From contig NZ_CP093302.1 in assembly GCF_024362765.1 (NCBI RefSeq), positions 3,161,564 to 3,225,563 of the forward strand: a stretch of DNA of 64,000 bases, written 5' to 3'. Source of the stretch: Alkalihalobacillus sp. LMS6. Lineage in GTDB: Bacteria > Bacillota > Bacilli > Bacillales > Bacillaceae_D. Under the pieces are notes generated by a model. That model was not told where the DNA came from. It made no database searches and was given only the letters and a program-made list of their open reading frames with translations. Below, piece by piece: positions 7,987-16,298 of this stretch (positions within the stretch are counted from its first letter, which is position 1; each line of letters starts with the position of its first letter). The translations under genes were made by a program, and so were the position numbers.

Positions 7987-9096
7987 ATGGTTTTAACAAA
8001 AATGATACGCCTAGTTGTGCTATCAACGATTTTAGGAATTGGCCTAATTACAGTCATTATATGTGCGTTCCTCGGTGTGTCTATGTTTTATTTATGGTTT
8101 ATTTCTGCCGCTACCATGTGTGTGCTTATTTATGTAACGCTTATGTTTTACCAATGGCACCGACCAGGGTTTCGAAGAATGTTTTTTATTAGTATGATTG
8201 TTGTCGGCATCGTGAGCATTTATACATATGAGCAGCGAAATGGCGATTTACAAACAATTGAAGAACCATACATACCTTTAGAACAGTGGGAACCCTTCCA
8301 TCCAAATCGACCTCTCGAATTTAGAGAAGAAGATGTATCGGCTTCATTCGATTCTATTCAAATTGCGGGTTCATCCTTCCTTTACCCTCTATATAGTTCG
8401 TTTATCGAAGCGATTGTTTCGGGTGAAGATCCACTTCAAGCACAACAGAAGCTATCAGCATCTTCTCAGCCGCTTGATGAACTCAATGATTCAAACACCG
8501 TTGTTTTTATGCCAGAATACCTCTTGCCAGCAGACGAATCGTACGAAACGACTCCTATCGCGAATGATGCATTGGTCTTTTTCACTCATCAAGACCAAGA
8601 AGTAATTGGGTTAAATCGTGACCAAGTTCAAGCTATTTATAACGGTGACATCGCAAATTGGTCACAGGTAGGTGGAACTGTTCAAAGCATTCGTAACTAC
8701 CAAAGAGATGAAGAAGATAGTCAACTAGCGTTTGAATGGTTTATGCGTGGAGAGCCGTCTTCTAGTTTGATGGAAGATTCAATTGGAATGAATCAATCCG
8801 AAACATCGGTAGTCGCGACTTATGAAAATTACGAAACCGCGATTGGGTATACATTTTTTAGCAACTATCAATATGCAGCGTCTGACCATCACATTCAAGC
8901 ACTTGCTATTGATGATACAGAGCCAACTCAACAAGCTATTAGTCTAAAGAACTATCCGATTTCCATTACGATATACGCCGTTACGTTACCAAATCCTTCA
9001 GAAGAACTCAACCAATTTATAGAATGGCTTCAAGCCGATCAAGCTCAGACGATCGTAGAAGCAGTAGGATTTGGAACAATTGAGGACGAACAGTAA
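7987..9096 (+). CDS. Membrane-anchored PstS-like phosphate-binding domain protein
   Basis: A 369-residue protein with two parts. Residues 8-82 hold three closely spaced hydrophobic helices; residues about 115-360 are a periplasmic-type binding domain of the PstS class, with IAGSSFLYPLYSSF (phosphate-loop-like), LSASSQPLDEL, and LNRDQVQAIYNGDIANWSQVGG. Normal PstS is a lipoprotein with a cleaved signal; this one instead hangs on a three-helix membrane module. No pstCAB genes are near. It may sense or scavenge phosphate or another anion at the surface rather than feed a transporter. AAAGGAGGGAG precedes ATG 7987. Confidence 0.72.
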   Translation: MVLTKMIRLVVLSTILGIGLITVIICAFLGVSMFYLWFISAATMCVLIYVTLMFYQWHRPGFRRMFFISMIVVGIVSIYTYEQRNGDLQTIEEPYIPLEQWEPFHPNRPLEFREEDVSASFDSIQIAGSSFLYPLYSSFIEAIVSGEDPLQAQQKLSASSQPLDELNDSNTVVFMPEYLLPADESYETTPIANDALVFFTHQDQEVIGLNRDQVQAIYNGDIANWSQVGGTVQSIRNYQRDEEDSQLAFEWFMRGEPSSSLMEDSIGMNQSETSVVATYENYETAIGYTFFSNYQYAASDHHIQALAIDDTEPTQQAISLKNYPISITIYAVTLPNPSEELNQFIEWLQADQAQTIVEAVGFGTIEDEQ

Positions 9097-9140
9097 AAAC
9101 CACCACCGTAGGGGAAAGAATCCCAATGGTGGTGGTTTGC
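9097..9140. terminator. Bidirectional intrinsic terminator
   Basis: AAACCACCACC pairs with GGTGGTGGTTT between two convergent genes. The T run is better on the minus strand. Confidence 0.75.
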
Positions 9141-9157
9141 GTTTATCAAGAAGCAAA

Positions 9158-10441
9158 TTAATTGGACTGCCATCGCTCAATTGTAACAAGTTCTACACAA
9201 TCACAGAAAACGTCCATTGCTTGTTTTAATTCCTCTACAGTTGGAAAGGTTGGCGCGATCCGAATATTACGATCAAGTGGATCTTTTCCGTATGGGAATG
9301 TCGCACCAGCTCCTGTTAACGTGAGACCTGCTTCCTTACAAAGAGAGACGATCCGTTTTGCGCACCCTTCCTCGGTGTTAACGCTAATAAAGTACCCGCC
9401 ATTTGGTTCAGTCCAGTTGACGATGCCTTTATCCCCTAGCTTTTCTTGAAGCTTTTCAATAACAAGGTCAAACTTTGGTTTAATAATTGCTGCATGCTTT
9501 TTCATTAAAGGCTCAACGCCACCTTGTTGTTCAAAAAAGCGAACATGCCGTAGTTGATTAATTTTATCGGCGCCAATCGTTTGAAAACCAAGCTGTTTTT
9601 TTGTGAAAGCAACGTTGTCTTCTGACGATACAAACGCTGAAATGCCTGCGCCAGGGAACGTCACTTTTGATGTGGAAGCAAATACGTACACACGATTTGG
9701 ATGGCCTGCCGCTTTTGCTTCTGCCATAATATCAGCCAATTCATCTGGTTGATCGGTTAAATGATGAATCGTATACGCGTTGTCCCAAAAAATTCTGAAG
9801 TCATCGGCTTTTGTATCCATAGACGCTAGTCGTTTTACGACGTCGTCTGAGTACGTCACGCCTTCAGGGTTGCTATATTTTGGTACACACCACATACCTT
9901 TAATGGTTTCATCTTCACGTACAAGCGCTTCAACTTCGTCCATATCTGGCCCTTTATCTGTCATCGAAACTGGGATCATGTCAACCCCTAGAAATTCACA
10001 AATTGCAAAATGACGATCGTATCCTGGAGATGGACATAAAAACTTCACTTGTCCGTATGATGACCACGGCTTTGCTTCTGCCTCAACACCCTTTAATAAT
10101 CCACGAGCCACTGTATCGTGCATCATCGATAAACTAGAATTGCCGCCAACAATAACTTGTGATGCTTCTACATGAAGAATGGAAGCAAACCAAGATTTCG
10201 CTTCAGGAATACCGTCTAATTGACCATAATTTCGAATGTCCACACCATTCTCTGCAGTTCGATCATGATGATCAAGAATTGATAGCATCTCATTTGAGAG
10301 ATCAAGTTGTTCTGGGCTCGGCTTCCCCCGAGACATATCTAACGTCATATTAGCTTGCTTATACGTTTCAAATTGTTCTTTTAGTTCTGTTAATCGTTGT
10401 TGAAGGTGTTCAGACGATAATTGTTTTAGATTAGCCAACAT
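9158..10441 (-). CDS. Aspartate aminotransferase, class Ic (MocR-like PLP fold)
   Basis: A 427-residue PLP-dependent enzyme of the bacterial Ic aspartate aminotransferase group (PF12897 type): LDMSRGKPSPEQLDLS near the N-terminus, GGNSSLSMMHD, CPSPGYDRHFAICE, the FWDNAYTIHH aspartate/tyrosine block, and ASTSKVTFPGAG with the Schiff-base lysine. It transfers the amino group between aspartate and 2-oxoglutarate. Start was moved to ATG 10441, behind GAGGAGAG; an ATG-less extension to 10486 lacks support. It has no operon partner; a 454-base gene-free stretch lies upstream. Confidence 0.85.
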   Translation of the reverse strand: MLANLKQLSSEHLQQRLTELKEQFETYKQANMTLDMSRGKPSPEQLDLSNEMLSILDHHDRTAENGVDIRNYGQLDGIPEAKSWFASILHVEASQVIVGGNSSLSMMHDTVARGLLKGVEAEAKPWSSYGQVKFLCPSPGYDRHFAICEFLGVDMIPVSMTDKGPDMDEVEALVREDETIKGMWCVPKYSNPEGVTYSDDVVKRLASMDTKADDFRIFWDNAYTIHHLTDQPDELADIMAEAKAAGHPNRVYVFASTSKVTFPGAGISAFVSSEDNVAFTKKQLGFQTIGADKINQLRHVRFFEQQGGVEPLMKKHAAIIKPKFDLVIEKLQEKLGDKGIVNWTEPNGGYFISVNTEEGCAKRIVSLCKEAGLTLTGAGATFPYGKDPLDRNIRIAPTFPTVEELKQAMDVFCDCVELVTIERWQSN

Positions 10442-10895
10442 TTTTCTCTCCTCTAAATAAATTTCATTATTCAATGAGCAACCCATAAAAAGCGAACATC
10501 CTCGTTAAATTGGCAAAAACATGGATAACCTACTATGAGAGCTTAAAGCATCAATGCCAATTTGTTCTTATTTGTTGAACGACCGGGTAAGCCGATCCCC
10601 TTCATTCACTAGCATCAACTACTATGAAATTGAACGCTTTACTAAGGTTAAGACTAAAGACGACTTCTTTTTCGTTTCCCTTATCTAGTTTAAGCTAGAT
10701 TATGTGTCGCAAGCAAGTTTCCTCATTTAAAGGGACTCCTGAAGAATTTACATCATTCATGCGCTTTTTTCTTTTCTGAATTTGTGCAAGATGGTTGCGT
10801 TTCATATTGAAAATATGCTAAAAACATGAAGGTATTTTTCATTATGATTTAAAGAGAATGAACCAAAGACACGTTCATTTTGGAGGGATAAATAG
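10442..10895. other. Gene-free stretch between aminotransferase and acetyltransferase
   Basis: 454 bases without a convincing gene. It contains an 18-base inverted repeat ATCTAG-N6-CTAGAT (10683-10700) and the presumed promoters of both divergent genes. A 36-codon minus-strand frame (10695-10805) has no ribosome binding site and was not accepted. No riboswitch or RNA family was recognised. Confidence 0.5.
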
Positions 10896-11402
10896 ATGAT
10901 TCGTAAAGCAACATCACATGATTTAAAAAAAATTGAGGAAATGGCGATTCGCGCAACAAAGAAAATGAATGCGGAAGGAAGTGACCAGTGGGACAAACAG
11001 TACCCAACCATTCAGCACTTTGAAAAAGATCTTGCCGAAGGATCGCTATTTGTGTATGAACAAGATGAAACAGTAGTTGGCTCCATTACCGTTGACCAGA
11101 CGTTTGCACCAGAATATCGCAGCGAATCATTAACATGGTCTGACGTTCAAGATCATGCCGGAACATTTCATCGACTATTAGTCGACCCGGAAACGAGAAA
11201 AGCTGGAATTGCCGCTTCACTAATTACGTATGCAGAAGAGCACTGTCAGCGACAAGGATTAAAAGCGATGCACATCGATACGTACGCATTAAATGAAAAA
11301 GCTCAACAACTCTTTTCTAAATATGGCTATACAAAAGTTGGAACACTCCAATTTCCTGGTAAAGAAGCGCAATTCATTGGATTCGAGAAAAAGCTCCATT
11401 AA
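10896..11402 (+). CDS. GNAT family N-acetyltransferase
   Basis: A 168-residue single GNAT domain. Acetyl-CoA binding segment RKAGIAASLITYAEE (about 107-121) follows the HRLLVDPE strand, and the C-terminal LFSKYGYTKVGTLQF motif is typical. TGGAGGG precedes the ATG. Acceptor unknown; it may acetylate a small amine or a protein N-terminus. It is transcribed alone and shares a terminator with the convergent gene. Confidence 0.85.
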   Translation: MIRKATSHDLKKIEEMAIRATKKMNAEGSDQWDKQYPTIQHFEKDLAEGSLFVYEQDETVVGSITVDQTFAPEYRSESLTWSDVQDHAGTFHRLLVDPETRKAGIAASLITYAEEHCQRQGLKAMHIDTYALNEKAQQLFSKYGYTKVGTLQFPGKEAQFIGFEKKLH

Positions 11403-11430
11403 AAAAAAGAGGGATTCCCCTCTTTTTTAG
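11400..11430. terminator. Bidirectional intrinsic terminator
   Basis: AAAAGAGGG and CCCTCTTTT form a stem with a four-base loop, flanked by A and T runs on either side. Confidence 0.85.
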
Positions 11431-11783
11431 TGTTGCTTATCTACTCTTGTCATGTCTAAATCGTAGTCGCCATCTTCCTTCTTTGTTTCAGCTGGTTTTG
11501 ACTCAAAAATGCTGTTACGATTAATATTTAATTTTTCTGCAGCACGATCAGCATAAGGATCAGCCAATTGACTGTCTTCATTTAATACGAATTCTAACGC
11601 ATTGATTTGCGTACGTAAGCGCTGCATTGTACGATCTAAATAAATATATACTTGTTGCTCGTGTTGATCCATTTGCTTAAATGACTCTTCGTTTACTTTC
11701 ATTTCTTTTACCTTATTAATACACTTGCCTAATTCCTCACGAAGAATGTTCCGTTGTTCTTTCACTGTTGATACGTCTCTCAT
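11427..11783 (-). CDS. Small coiled-coil protein of unknown function
   Basis: 118 residues, highly charged, without signal peptide or membrane segment. Residues about 5-70 are predicted by eye as two long amphipathic helices (KEQRNILREELGKCINKVKE; DRTMQRLRTQINALEFVL), likely a helical hairpin or coiled coil; the C-terminal third is polar and disordered-looking. AAAGGATG lies upstream of the start. I do not recognise the family. The helical layout resembles small regulatory or spore-associated proteins of bacilli, but nothing fixes a function. Confidence 0.65.
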   Translation of the reverse strand: MRDVSTVKEQRNILREELGKCINKVKEMKVNEESFKQMDQHEQQVYIYLDRTMQRLRTQINALEFVLNEDSQLADPYADRAAEKLNINRNSIFESKPAETKKEDGDYDLDMTRVDKQH

Positions 11784-11939
11784 GTCATGTCATCCTTTCA
11801 ATTCTTAAGCAGATTTATACTATTCTATGTGTCTACTTTCTAGTATAAAGCTTTCAAGTGAAAATATCAGCATATTCCAATGAATTCACAAAATTATTCG
11901 GACGCCTCATTGACAAGAATAGATTCTTACGCTACAATT

Positions 11940-11955
11940 ATTTCAAATTCGAGAT
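11940..11955 (+). promoter_or_regulatory. Probable MhqR-type operator in front of the marR-family gene
   Basis: ATTTCAAATTCGAGAT is an imperfect palindrome (12 of 16 positions symmetric), 23 bases before the start codon. From memory it resembles the B. subtilis MhqR operator (ATCTCGAATTCGAGAT core). It suggests that the regulator represses itself. Confidence 0.5.
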
Positions 11956-11978
11956 AAATGCATTCGAGGTGATTTCTA

Positions 11979-12422
11979 ATGAAAACAGACGAACAAGACT
12001 CATTAAAACTATTTACGGTTTTAACGAGAGCGATGCAATCTGTTAAAACAAATGTAGAATTCGATATAAAGAAACACGGTTTTAATCCGACAGAGTTTGC
12101 CGTACTTGAACTCCTCTATTCCAAAGGAGACCAAACCGTTCAGAAAATTGGTCAAAAAGTATTAATCGCAAGCAGTAGCATTACTTACGTAGTTGACAAG
12201 CTTGAAAAAAAAGAGATGGTCGTTCGGAAACCTAGTCCAACGGATCGTCGAGTAACGTTTGTTTCCATAACTGCTAAAGGGACGGACTGGATGGATGCCG
12301 TGTTCCCTAAACATGCAGCTGCACTTAGTTCAATTTTCTCACCACTTGAAGCAAATGAGAAAAAAGCGTTAATCGACTATTTGAAGCGTGTCGGCCTCCA
12401 TGCAGAAGAAACAACACAATAA
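11979..12422 (+). CDS. MarR family repressor, MhqR-like
   Basis: A 147-residue winged-helix repressor: DSLKLFTVLTRA dimerisation helix, NPTEFAVLELLYSKGDQ, recognition helix SSSITYVVDKLEKK and the wing PSPTDRRVTFVSIT, all in MarR order. It closely resembles, from memory, B. subtilis MhqR, which controls detoxification of quinones and catechols by nitroreductases and dioxygenases. The operator-like palindrome upstream and the nitroreductase gene just downstream support such a role. MhqR lacks a redox cysteine and this protein has no Cys either, so direct ligand sensing is more likely than thiol switching. Confidence 0.82.
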   Translation: MKTDEQDSLKLFTVLTRAMQSVKTNVEFDIKKHGFNPTEFAVLELLYSKGDQTVQKIGQKVLIASSSITYVVDKLEKKEMVVRKPSPTDRRVTFVSITAKGTDWMDAVFPKHAAALSSIFSPLEANEKKALIDYLKRVGLHAEETTQ

Positions 12423-12611
12423 GAACTCCCCATTTTATAAGCAAATGTTTTGGTATTCCTCTCTTGAATCTTTTATGATAGAAACAAATACGCTTCCTCT
12501 TCACGTAACACAACGATTCACTTCTAGGCATCATCACCTCTTCTAGCCTATTCGCGCATAATTACGAGAAATGTTAGAGAAAATAAAGTGATAAAGGAGT
12601 CATCATTTTAT

Positions 12612-13289
12612 ATGAGTAAATGGTCTCGTTTGTTTAAAAAAGATATACAAACAGATAATTCAACATGGGAAAATCCAGTTCCACCTGGGATGCAAAAAGA
12701 AGGTACAGAAAAAGCAGACGACGATTTCTATCAAGCCATAGAAAATCGACGATCGATTTATGTATTAAGCAAAGATACTGTTCAATCTGATAAAGAAATT
12801 AAAGCGTTAATTGAGCAAAACTTGCAATCCATTCCTTTTTATAGAGATACCCCATCAAGCCGTATTGTTTTGCTTCTTCATGATGAACATGATCGGTTTT
12901 GGCAACAAACACGTCAAACATTACGCTCCATCATGGACTACAGTGATTTTGTTGATACACAAGCGAAACTTGAAATGTTTGAACATGCATATGGGACCAT
13001 TCTTTTCTTTGAAGATGAAGAAACGTTCTCCTCTTCTTACACAGAATCGATAGCGCAACAATATGCAGGTATGCTCCAATTCTCCATCTGGGTATCTCTT
13101 GAAGCAAATGGTTTTGGTGCGTCCCTTCAACACTACAACCCAATGATAGACGATGAGGTAAAACGAACTTGGAACCTTCCATCAAGCTGGAAACTCGGCG
13201 CACAAATGCCGTTCGGAAGACCGCACGAATATCCAAATGCAAAAGAGTTTCGCCCTATGAATACGCGCTTTAAGATTGAAGATTCGTGA
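12612..13289 (+). CDS. Nitroreductase family protein (Hbn1/Frm2-like)
   Basis: About 225 residues. AIENRRSIYVLSKDT (FMN phosphate site), SSRIVLLLHDEHDRFW, GTILFFED and ANGFGASLQHYNPMID are characteristic of the small FMN nitroreductase branch sometimes called fatty acid repression mutant proteins. It probably reduces nitroaromatics or quinones with NAD(P)H. Start ATG 12612 follows AAAGGAG; a GTG at 12588 would precede that site and is less likely. It lies 190 bases behind the MhqR-like gene, with its own promoter room, and may be one of its targets. A terminator overlaps the stop codon. Confidence 0.8.
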   Translation: MSKWSRLFKKDIQTDNSTWENPVPPGMQKEGTEKADDDFYQAIENRRSIYVLSKDTVQSDKEIKALIEQNLQSIPFYRDTPSSRIVLLLHDEHDRFWQQTRQTLRSIMDYSDFVDTQAKLEMFEHAYGTILFFEDEETFSSSYTESIAQQYAGMLQFSIWVSLEANGFGASLQHYNPMIDDEVKRTWNLPSSWKLGAQMPFGRPHEYPNAKEFRPMNTRFKIEDS

Positions 13290-13306
13290 TGATACGAATC
13301 TTTTTT
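13280..13306 (+). terminator. Intrinsic terminator overlapping the nitroreductase stop codon
   Basis: AGATTCGT pairs with ACGAATCT and is followed by six T. The first arm lies inside the last codons. Confidence 0.85.
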
Positions 13307-13377
13307 CGTTCCCTTTAAAATAAGGTTTGACAAGTTTCTCTTTGCATTGTAAAGTGAAGTTTGCAAGAAATTATATG

Positions 13378-13545
13378 CCCTCGTTAGGTGAGGCTCCTGT
13401 GCTGGAGATACGCTGCTACCCAAAAATGTCCAAAGACGCCAATGGGTCAACAGAAACCATCGACATAAGGTGGTTTTTAATGTAGCTGGATTGCGTTTCC
13501 TATGCCGCACAGTGCTAAAGCTCTACGAATGGAGGAGAGTTCGAT
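13378..13545 (+). ncRNA. M-box (ykoK) magnesium riboswitch
   Basis: The leader of mgtE matches the M-box consensus almost base for base: TCGTTAGGTGAGGCTCCTGT, GGAGATACGCTGC, CCCAAAAATGTCCAAAGACG, CCAATGGGTCAACAGAAA, CATCGACATAAGGTG, and AGTGCTAAAGCTCTACGA. In the family, Mg2+ compacts the aptamer and favours the downstream terminator. Here ATGGAGG at 13529-13535, at the 3' edge of the aptamer, is complementary to CCTCCAT (13581-13587) in the terminator arm, which gives a clear antiterminator alternative. It therefore switches mgtE off at high Mg2+. Confidence 0.97.
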
Positions 13546-13574
13546 GATACGTTATGTTTTTTTAGTATGCGTTC

Positions 13575-13607
13575 AAACCGCCTCCATGTTCATGAGGCGG
13601 TTTTTTA
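13575..13607 (+). terminator. Riboswitch-controlled terminator upstream of mgtE
   Basis: AACCGCCTC and GAGGCGGTT form a stem followed by six T, 126 bases before the mgtE start. Its 5' arm can instead pair with the end of the M-box aptamer. Confidence 0.9.
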
Positions 13608-13632
13608 TTTTTCTAAAAGGTGGTGGTGTGGG

Positions 13633-13716
13633 ATGGATCGTTTACCCAAACCGAGGATAGGCTTAAGAAAAATAGGAAGGGAGCCATTCCACACGAATTG
13701 TTTGGTTCTCTCCTAA
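13633..13716 (+). CDS. Possible 27-codon leader ORF between M-box terminator and mgtE
   Basis: ATG 13633 to TAA 13714-13716 encodes a basic peptide beginning MDRLPKPRIG. AGGTGGTGG lies about ten bases upstream, a mediocre ribosome binding site. The frame ends 17 bases before mgtE's AGGAGGAG site region. No homologue is known to me; it may be chance. Confidence 0.3.
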   Translation: MDRLPKPRIGLRKIGREPFHTNCLVLS

Positions 13717-13735
13717 AAAGTAGGAGGAGATCACG

Positions 13736-15106
13736 ATGGATAAATTAAAAACAGACCGGAAACGGAATGAATATAAAAAAGAAATTGTTAAACACCTTGA
13801 GTCTCGAAACTTAAAAGCGTTTCGCGAAACATTTCTAGAATTGCACCCTACGGACCAAGTCGAACTTTTTCATGAGATTGAACGCCCACAACAAAAGCAA
13901 GTGTTGCTTTTTCTAAGTCCAGCTGAATTCGCTGACCTGTTTGAAGGATTAGAACTAGAAGACCAACTCATTGTCTTTGAAGGCTTAAGCTATCAATATG
14001 CTGTCTCCATGTTCAATACAATGTCTGCCGATGATGTAGCGGATTTTCTAGCTGAAATTGATTCTGATCGAGCAGATGACATCTTAAGTTCAATGGACTT
14101 AGAAGAAGCAAAACGAGTCGAAGAACTAATGTCTTACGCACCTAAAACAGCTGGTGCCATTATGACAAAAGAGTTCGTGCGCTTATCTGTTGAATCATCT
14201 GCCAAAGAAGTCATTGCCGAACTTCGAGAATCCGCTCCTAATGCGGAAACGATTTACTATCTTTATGTTGTTGATCAACAGCAAAAACTAGCAGGTGTTG
14301 TCTCGTTACGAGACTTAATCATCGCTACACCAGAAATGACGGTCGAAGAAATCATGAGTACACAAGTGGTATCTGTTAGCGAGCATGAAGACCAAGAAGA
14401 TGTCGCTCGCTTAATTAAAGAATACGATTTCCTTGCTGTACCTGTTGTCACACCAGAAAAACGACTTGTCGGAATCATTACAGTCGATGACGTCATCGAT
14501 GTATTAGAAGAAGAAACAACCGAGGACTTTGATGAATTTGCTGCAACAAGAGGGGCAACAGATCTTTCCTTAACTGCCGTTACAGCAGCACGTAAGCGAG
14601 CGCCATGGTTAATTCTTCTAATGTTCTTCGGCTTAATTACCGCTAATATTATTGGTCAATTTGAGTCGACGCTCGAACAAGTTGTGTTGCTCGCCGCCTT
14701 TATGCCGCTCATTATGGGTACCGCTGGTAACACGGGGACACAATCTTTAGCTGTTGCCGTACGTGGTATCGCGACTGGATCATTTGATCGCGGTGGTGTA
14801 TGGAAAACCGTTAAACGTGAACTTGGTACTGGTGTCATTCTTGGGATTGTATGTATGGTCGTACTGATGGGTATTATCTATGTCTTTTACAACGGTGACT
14901 TTATTTTAGCATTTACGGTAGGTTTCTCTCTCTTCGCTGCATTAAGTGTTGCTGCAGTGATTGGCGCAACGGTTCCTGTCGCAATTAACAAATTAAAGAT
15001 CGATCCTGCTGTTGCATCAGGCCCTTTTATTACAACACTCAATGACATTATTAGTTTAATGATTTATTTCACGATCGCAACGACCCTTCTTGATCAACTC
15101 TTATAA
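13736..15106 (+). CDS. mgtE: Magnesium transporter MgtE
   Basis: A 456-residue Mg2+ channel of normal family length. Order: N domain of helical repeats (about 1-130, with SADDVADFLAEIDSDRADDIL), two CBS domains (about 140-260; MTKEFVRLS, IMSTQVVSVSEHED, VGIITVDDVIDVLEEE), connecting helix, and five membrane helices (from about 285: RAPWLILLMFFGLITANII, PLIMGTAGNTGTQSLAVAVRG). The GNTGTQ stretch lies at the pore. Acidic residues of the N and CBS domains bind Mg2+ and gate the pore. AGGAGGAG precedes the start. Expression is under the M-box riboswitch. Confidence 0.95.
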   Translation: MDKLKTDRKRNEYKKEIVKHLESRNLKAFRETFLELHPTDQVELFHEIERPQQKQVLLFLSPAEFADLFEGLELEDQLIVFEGLSYQYAVSMFNTMSADDVADFLAEIDSDRADDILSSMDLEEAKRVEELMSYAPKTAGAIMTKEFVRLSVESSAKEVIAELRESAPNAETIYYLYVVDQQQKLAGVVSLRDLIIATPEMTVEEIMSTQVVSVSEHEDQEDVARLIKEYDFLAVPVVTPEKRLVGIITVDDVIDVLEEETTEDFDEFAATRGATDLSLTAVTAARKRAPWLILLMFFGLITANIIGQFESTLEQVVLLAAFMPLIMGTAGNTGTQSLAVAVRGIATGSFDRGGVWKTVKRELGTGVILGIVCMVVLMGIIYVFYNGDFILAFTVGFSLFAALSVAAVIGATVPVAINKLKIDPAVASGPFITTLNDIISLMIYFTIATTLLDQLL

Positions 15107-15117
15107 ATAACGTACAG

Positions 15118-15149
15118 CACGTCATGCATTTACTGCTTGACGTGTTTTT
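15118..15149 (+). terminator. Intrinsic terminator of mgtE
   Basis: CACGTCATGC pairs with GCTTGACGTG and is followed by five T. Confidence 0.85.
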
Positions 15150-15248
15150 ATATAAGAAAGGCTTATCCTTGCTAAATTAGGATTTTTTGTGGTTAAATGC
15201 AATCAAACAAGTATTAAAAAGTAGATTATGTAAGGAAAAGGAGTACAA

Positions 15249-16298
15249 ATGTCTAGAGAACAGCGTAAGCAAGATCATATCCAAGAAGCGATCCAACAAC
15301 ATCACACCCGTTCCCCTTTTGACGACATCCATTTTATTCACCAAACCCTTGCAACATCAACGTTTGATCACTGTAAACTAGAAACAACTTTTTTAAACCA
15401 AACGATCTCAGCTCCTTTCCTTATTAATGCGATGACTGGTGGAGGTGGCGAAAAAACGACCCGGATCAATCAACAGTTAGCTGAAGCAGCTCGGCACTTT
15501 AAAATCCCAATGGCGGTTGGCTCACAAATGGCGGCTATAAAAGAAAAACAACAGGAACACACATACCGAATTATTCGCGATGTTGCGCCAGACACGTTCT
15601 TTTTAGCCAATCTAGGAGCCGAAGCTACTGTAGATGATGCATTGCGCGCCATTGACATGATTGATGCAAATGCCCTACAGATTCATTTTAACCACATTCA
15701 AGAACTCGCGATGCCAGAGGGAGATCGAGACTTTTCGAATCGAGTCGCTCATTTAGAAGACATCGTCGCTGCGAGTCCAGTCCCTGTTATCGCAAAAGAA
15801 GTTGGCTTTGGCATGACACGGGAAGCGGTGAAACAACTTTACGAAGTCGGTGTTCATGCAGTTGATGTGAGTGGAGCCGGCGGGACCAATTTTTCGCAAA
15901 TTGAAAACGCACGTCGTCACCTACCGCTATCTTTTTTTAACAACTGGGGTATCGAAACGCCTACTGCGCTTATTGAAGCGACATCATTACGACTGCCTAT
16001 TCCGCTCATTGCATCAGGAGGCATTTCATCAAGCTTAGATATAGCAAAAGCACTTTCTCTCGGTGCTTCATTCACAGGGATGTCAGGACTTTTCATCAAA
16101 ACGCTTCAAACAAAGGGCTACGATGCGCTTTTTTCATGTATAGAGCAACTCATCGAAGACTTGCGCTACATTATGACTGCCTTAAACGTTCATTCCATTT
16201 CCGATTTAAGAAACGTCCCTCTTTTAATAAAAGGAGAGACGCATCATTGGCTAACGGAACGAGGCATTCATACAAAAGCGTTTGCTCAACGTACGTAA
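15249..16298 (+). CDS. fni: Isopentenyl-diphosphate delta-isomerase, type 2 (FMN-dependent)
   Basis: A 349-residue TIM-barrel flavoprotein interconverting IPP and DMAPP at the end of the MEP pathway. Family marks in order: REQRKQDHI at the start, NAMTGGGGEKTTRINQQLA, VGSQMAAI, LQIHFNHIQELAMPEGDRDF, AKEVGFGMT, VDVSGAGGTNFSQIENAR and ASGGISSSLDIAKALSLGA (FMN phosphate site). AAGGAG lies six bases before the ATG. The last 13 bases overlap the convergent yndJ gene, so no terminator separates them. Confidence 0.93.
   Translation: MSREQRKQDHIQEAIQQHHTRSPFDDIHFIHQTLATSTFDHCKLETTFLNQTISAPFLINAMTGGGGEKTTRINQQLAEAARHFKIPMAVGSQMAAIKEKQQEHTYRIIRDVAPDTFFLANLGAEATVDDALRAIDMIDANALQIHFNHIQELAMPEGDRDFSNRVAHLEDIVAASPVPVIAKEVGFGMTREAVKQLYEVGVHAVDVSGAGGTNFSQIENARRHLPLSFFNNWGIETPTALIEATSLRLPIPLIASGGISSSLDIAKALSLGASFTGMSGLFIKTLQTKGYDALFSCIEQLIEDLRYIMTALNVHSISDLRNVPLLIKGETHHWLTERGIHTKAFAQRT

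Noticed and set aside
10695-10805. 36-codon minus-strand ORF in the gap before the GNAT gene
   Set aside because: It has no ribosome binding site and no recognised homologue.
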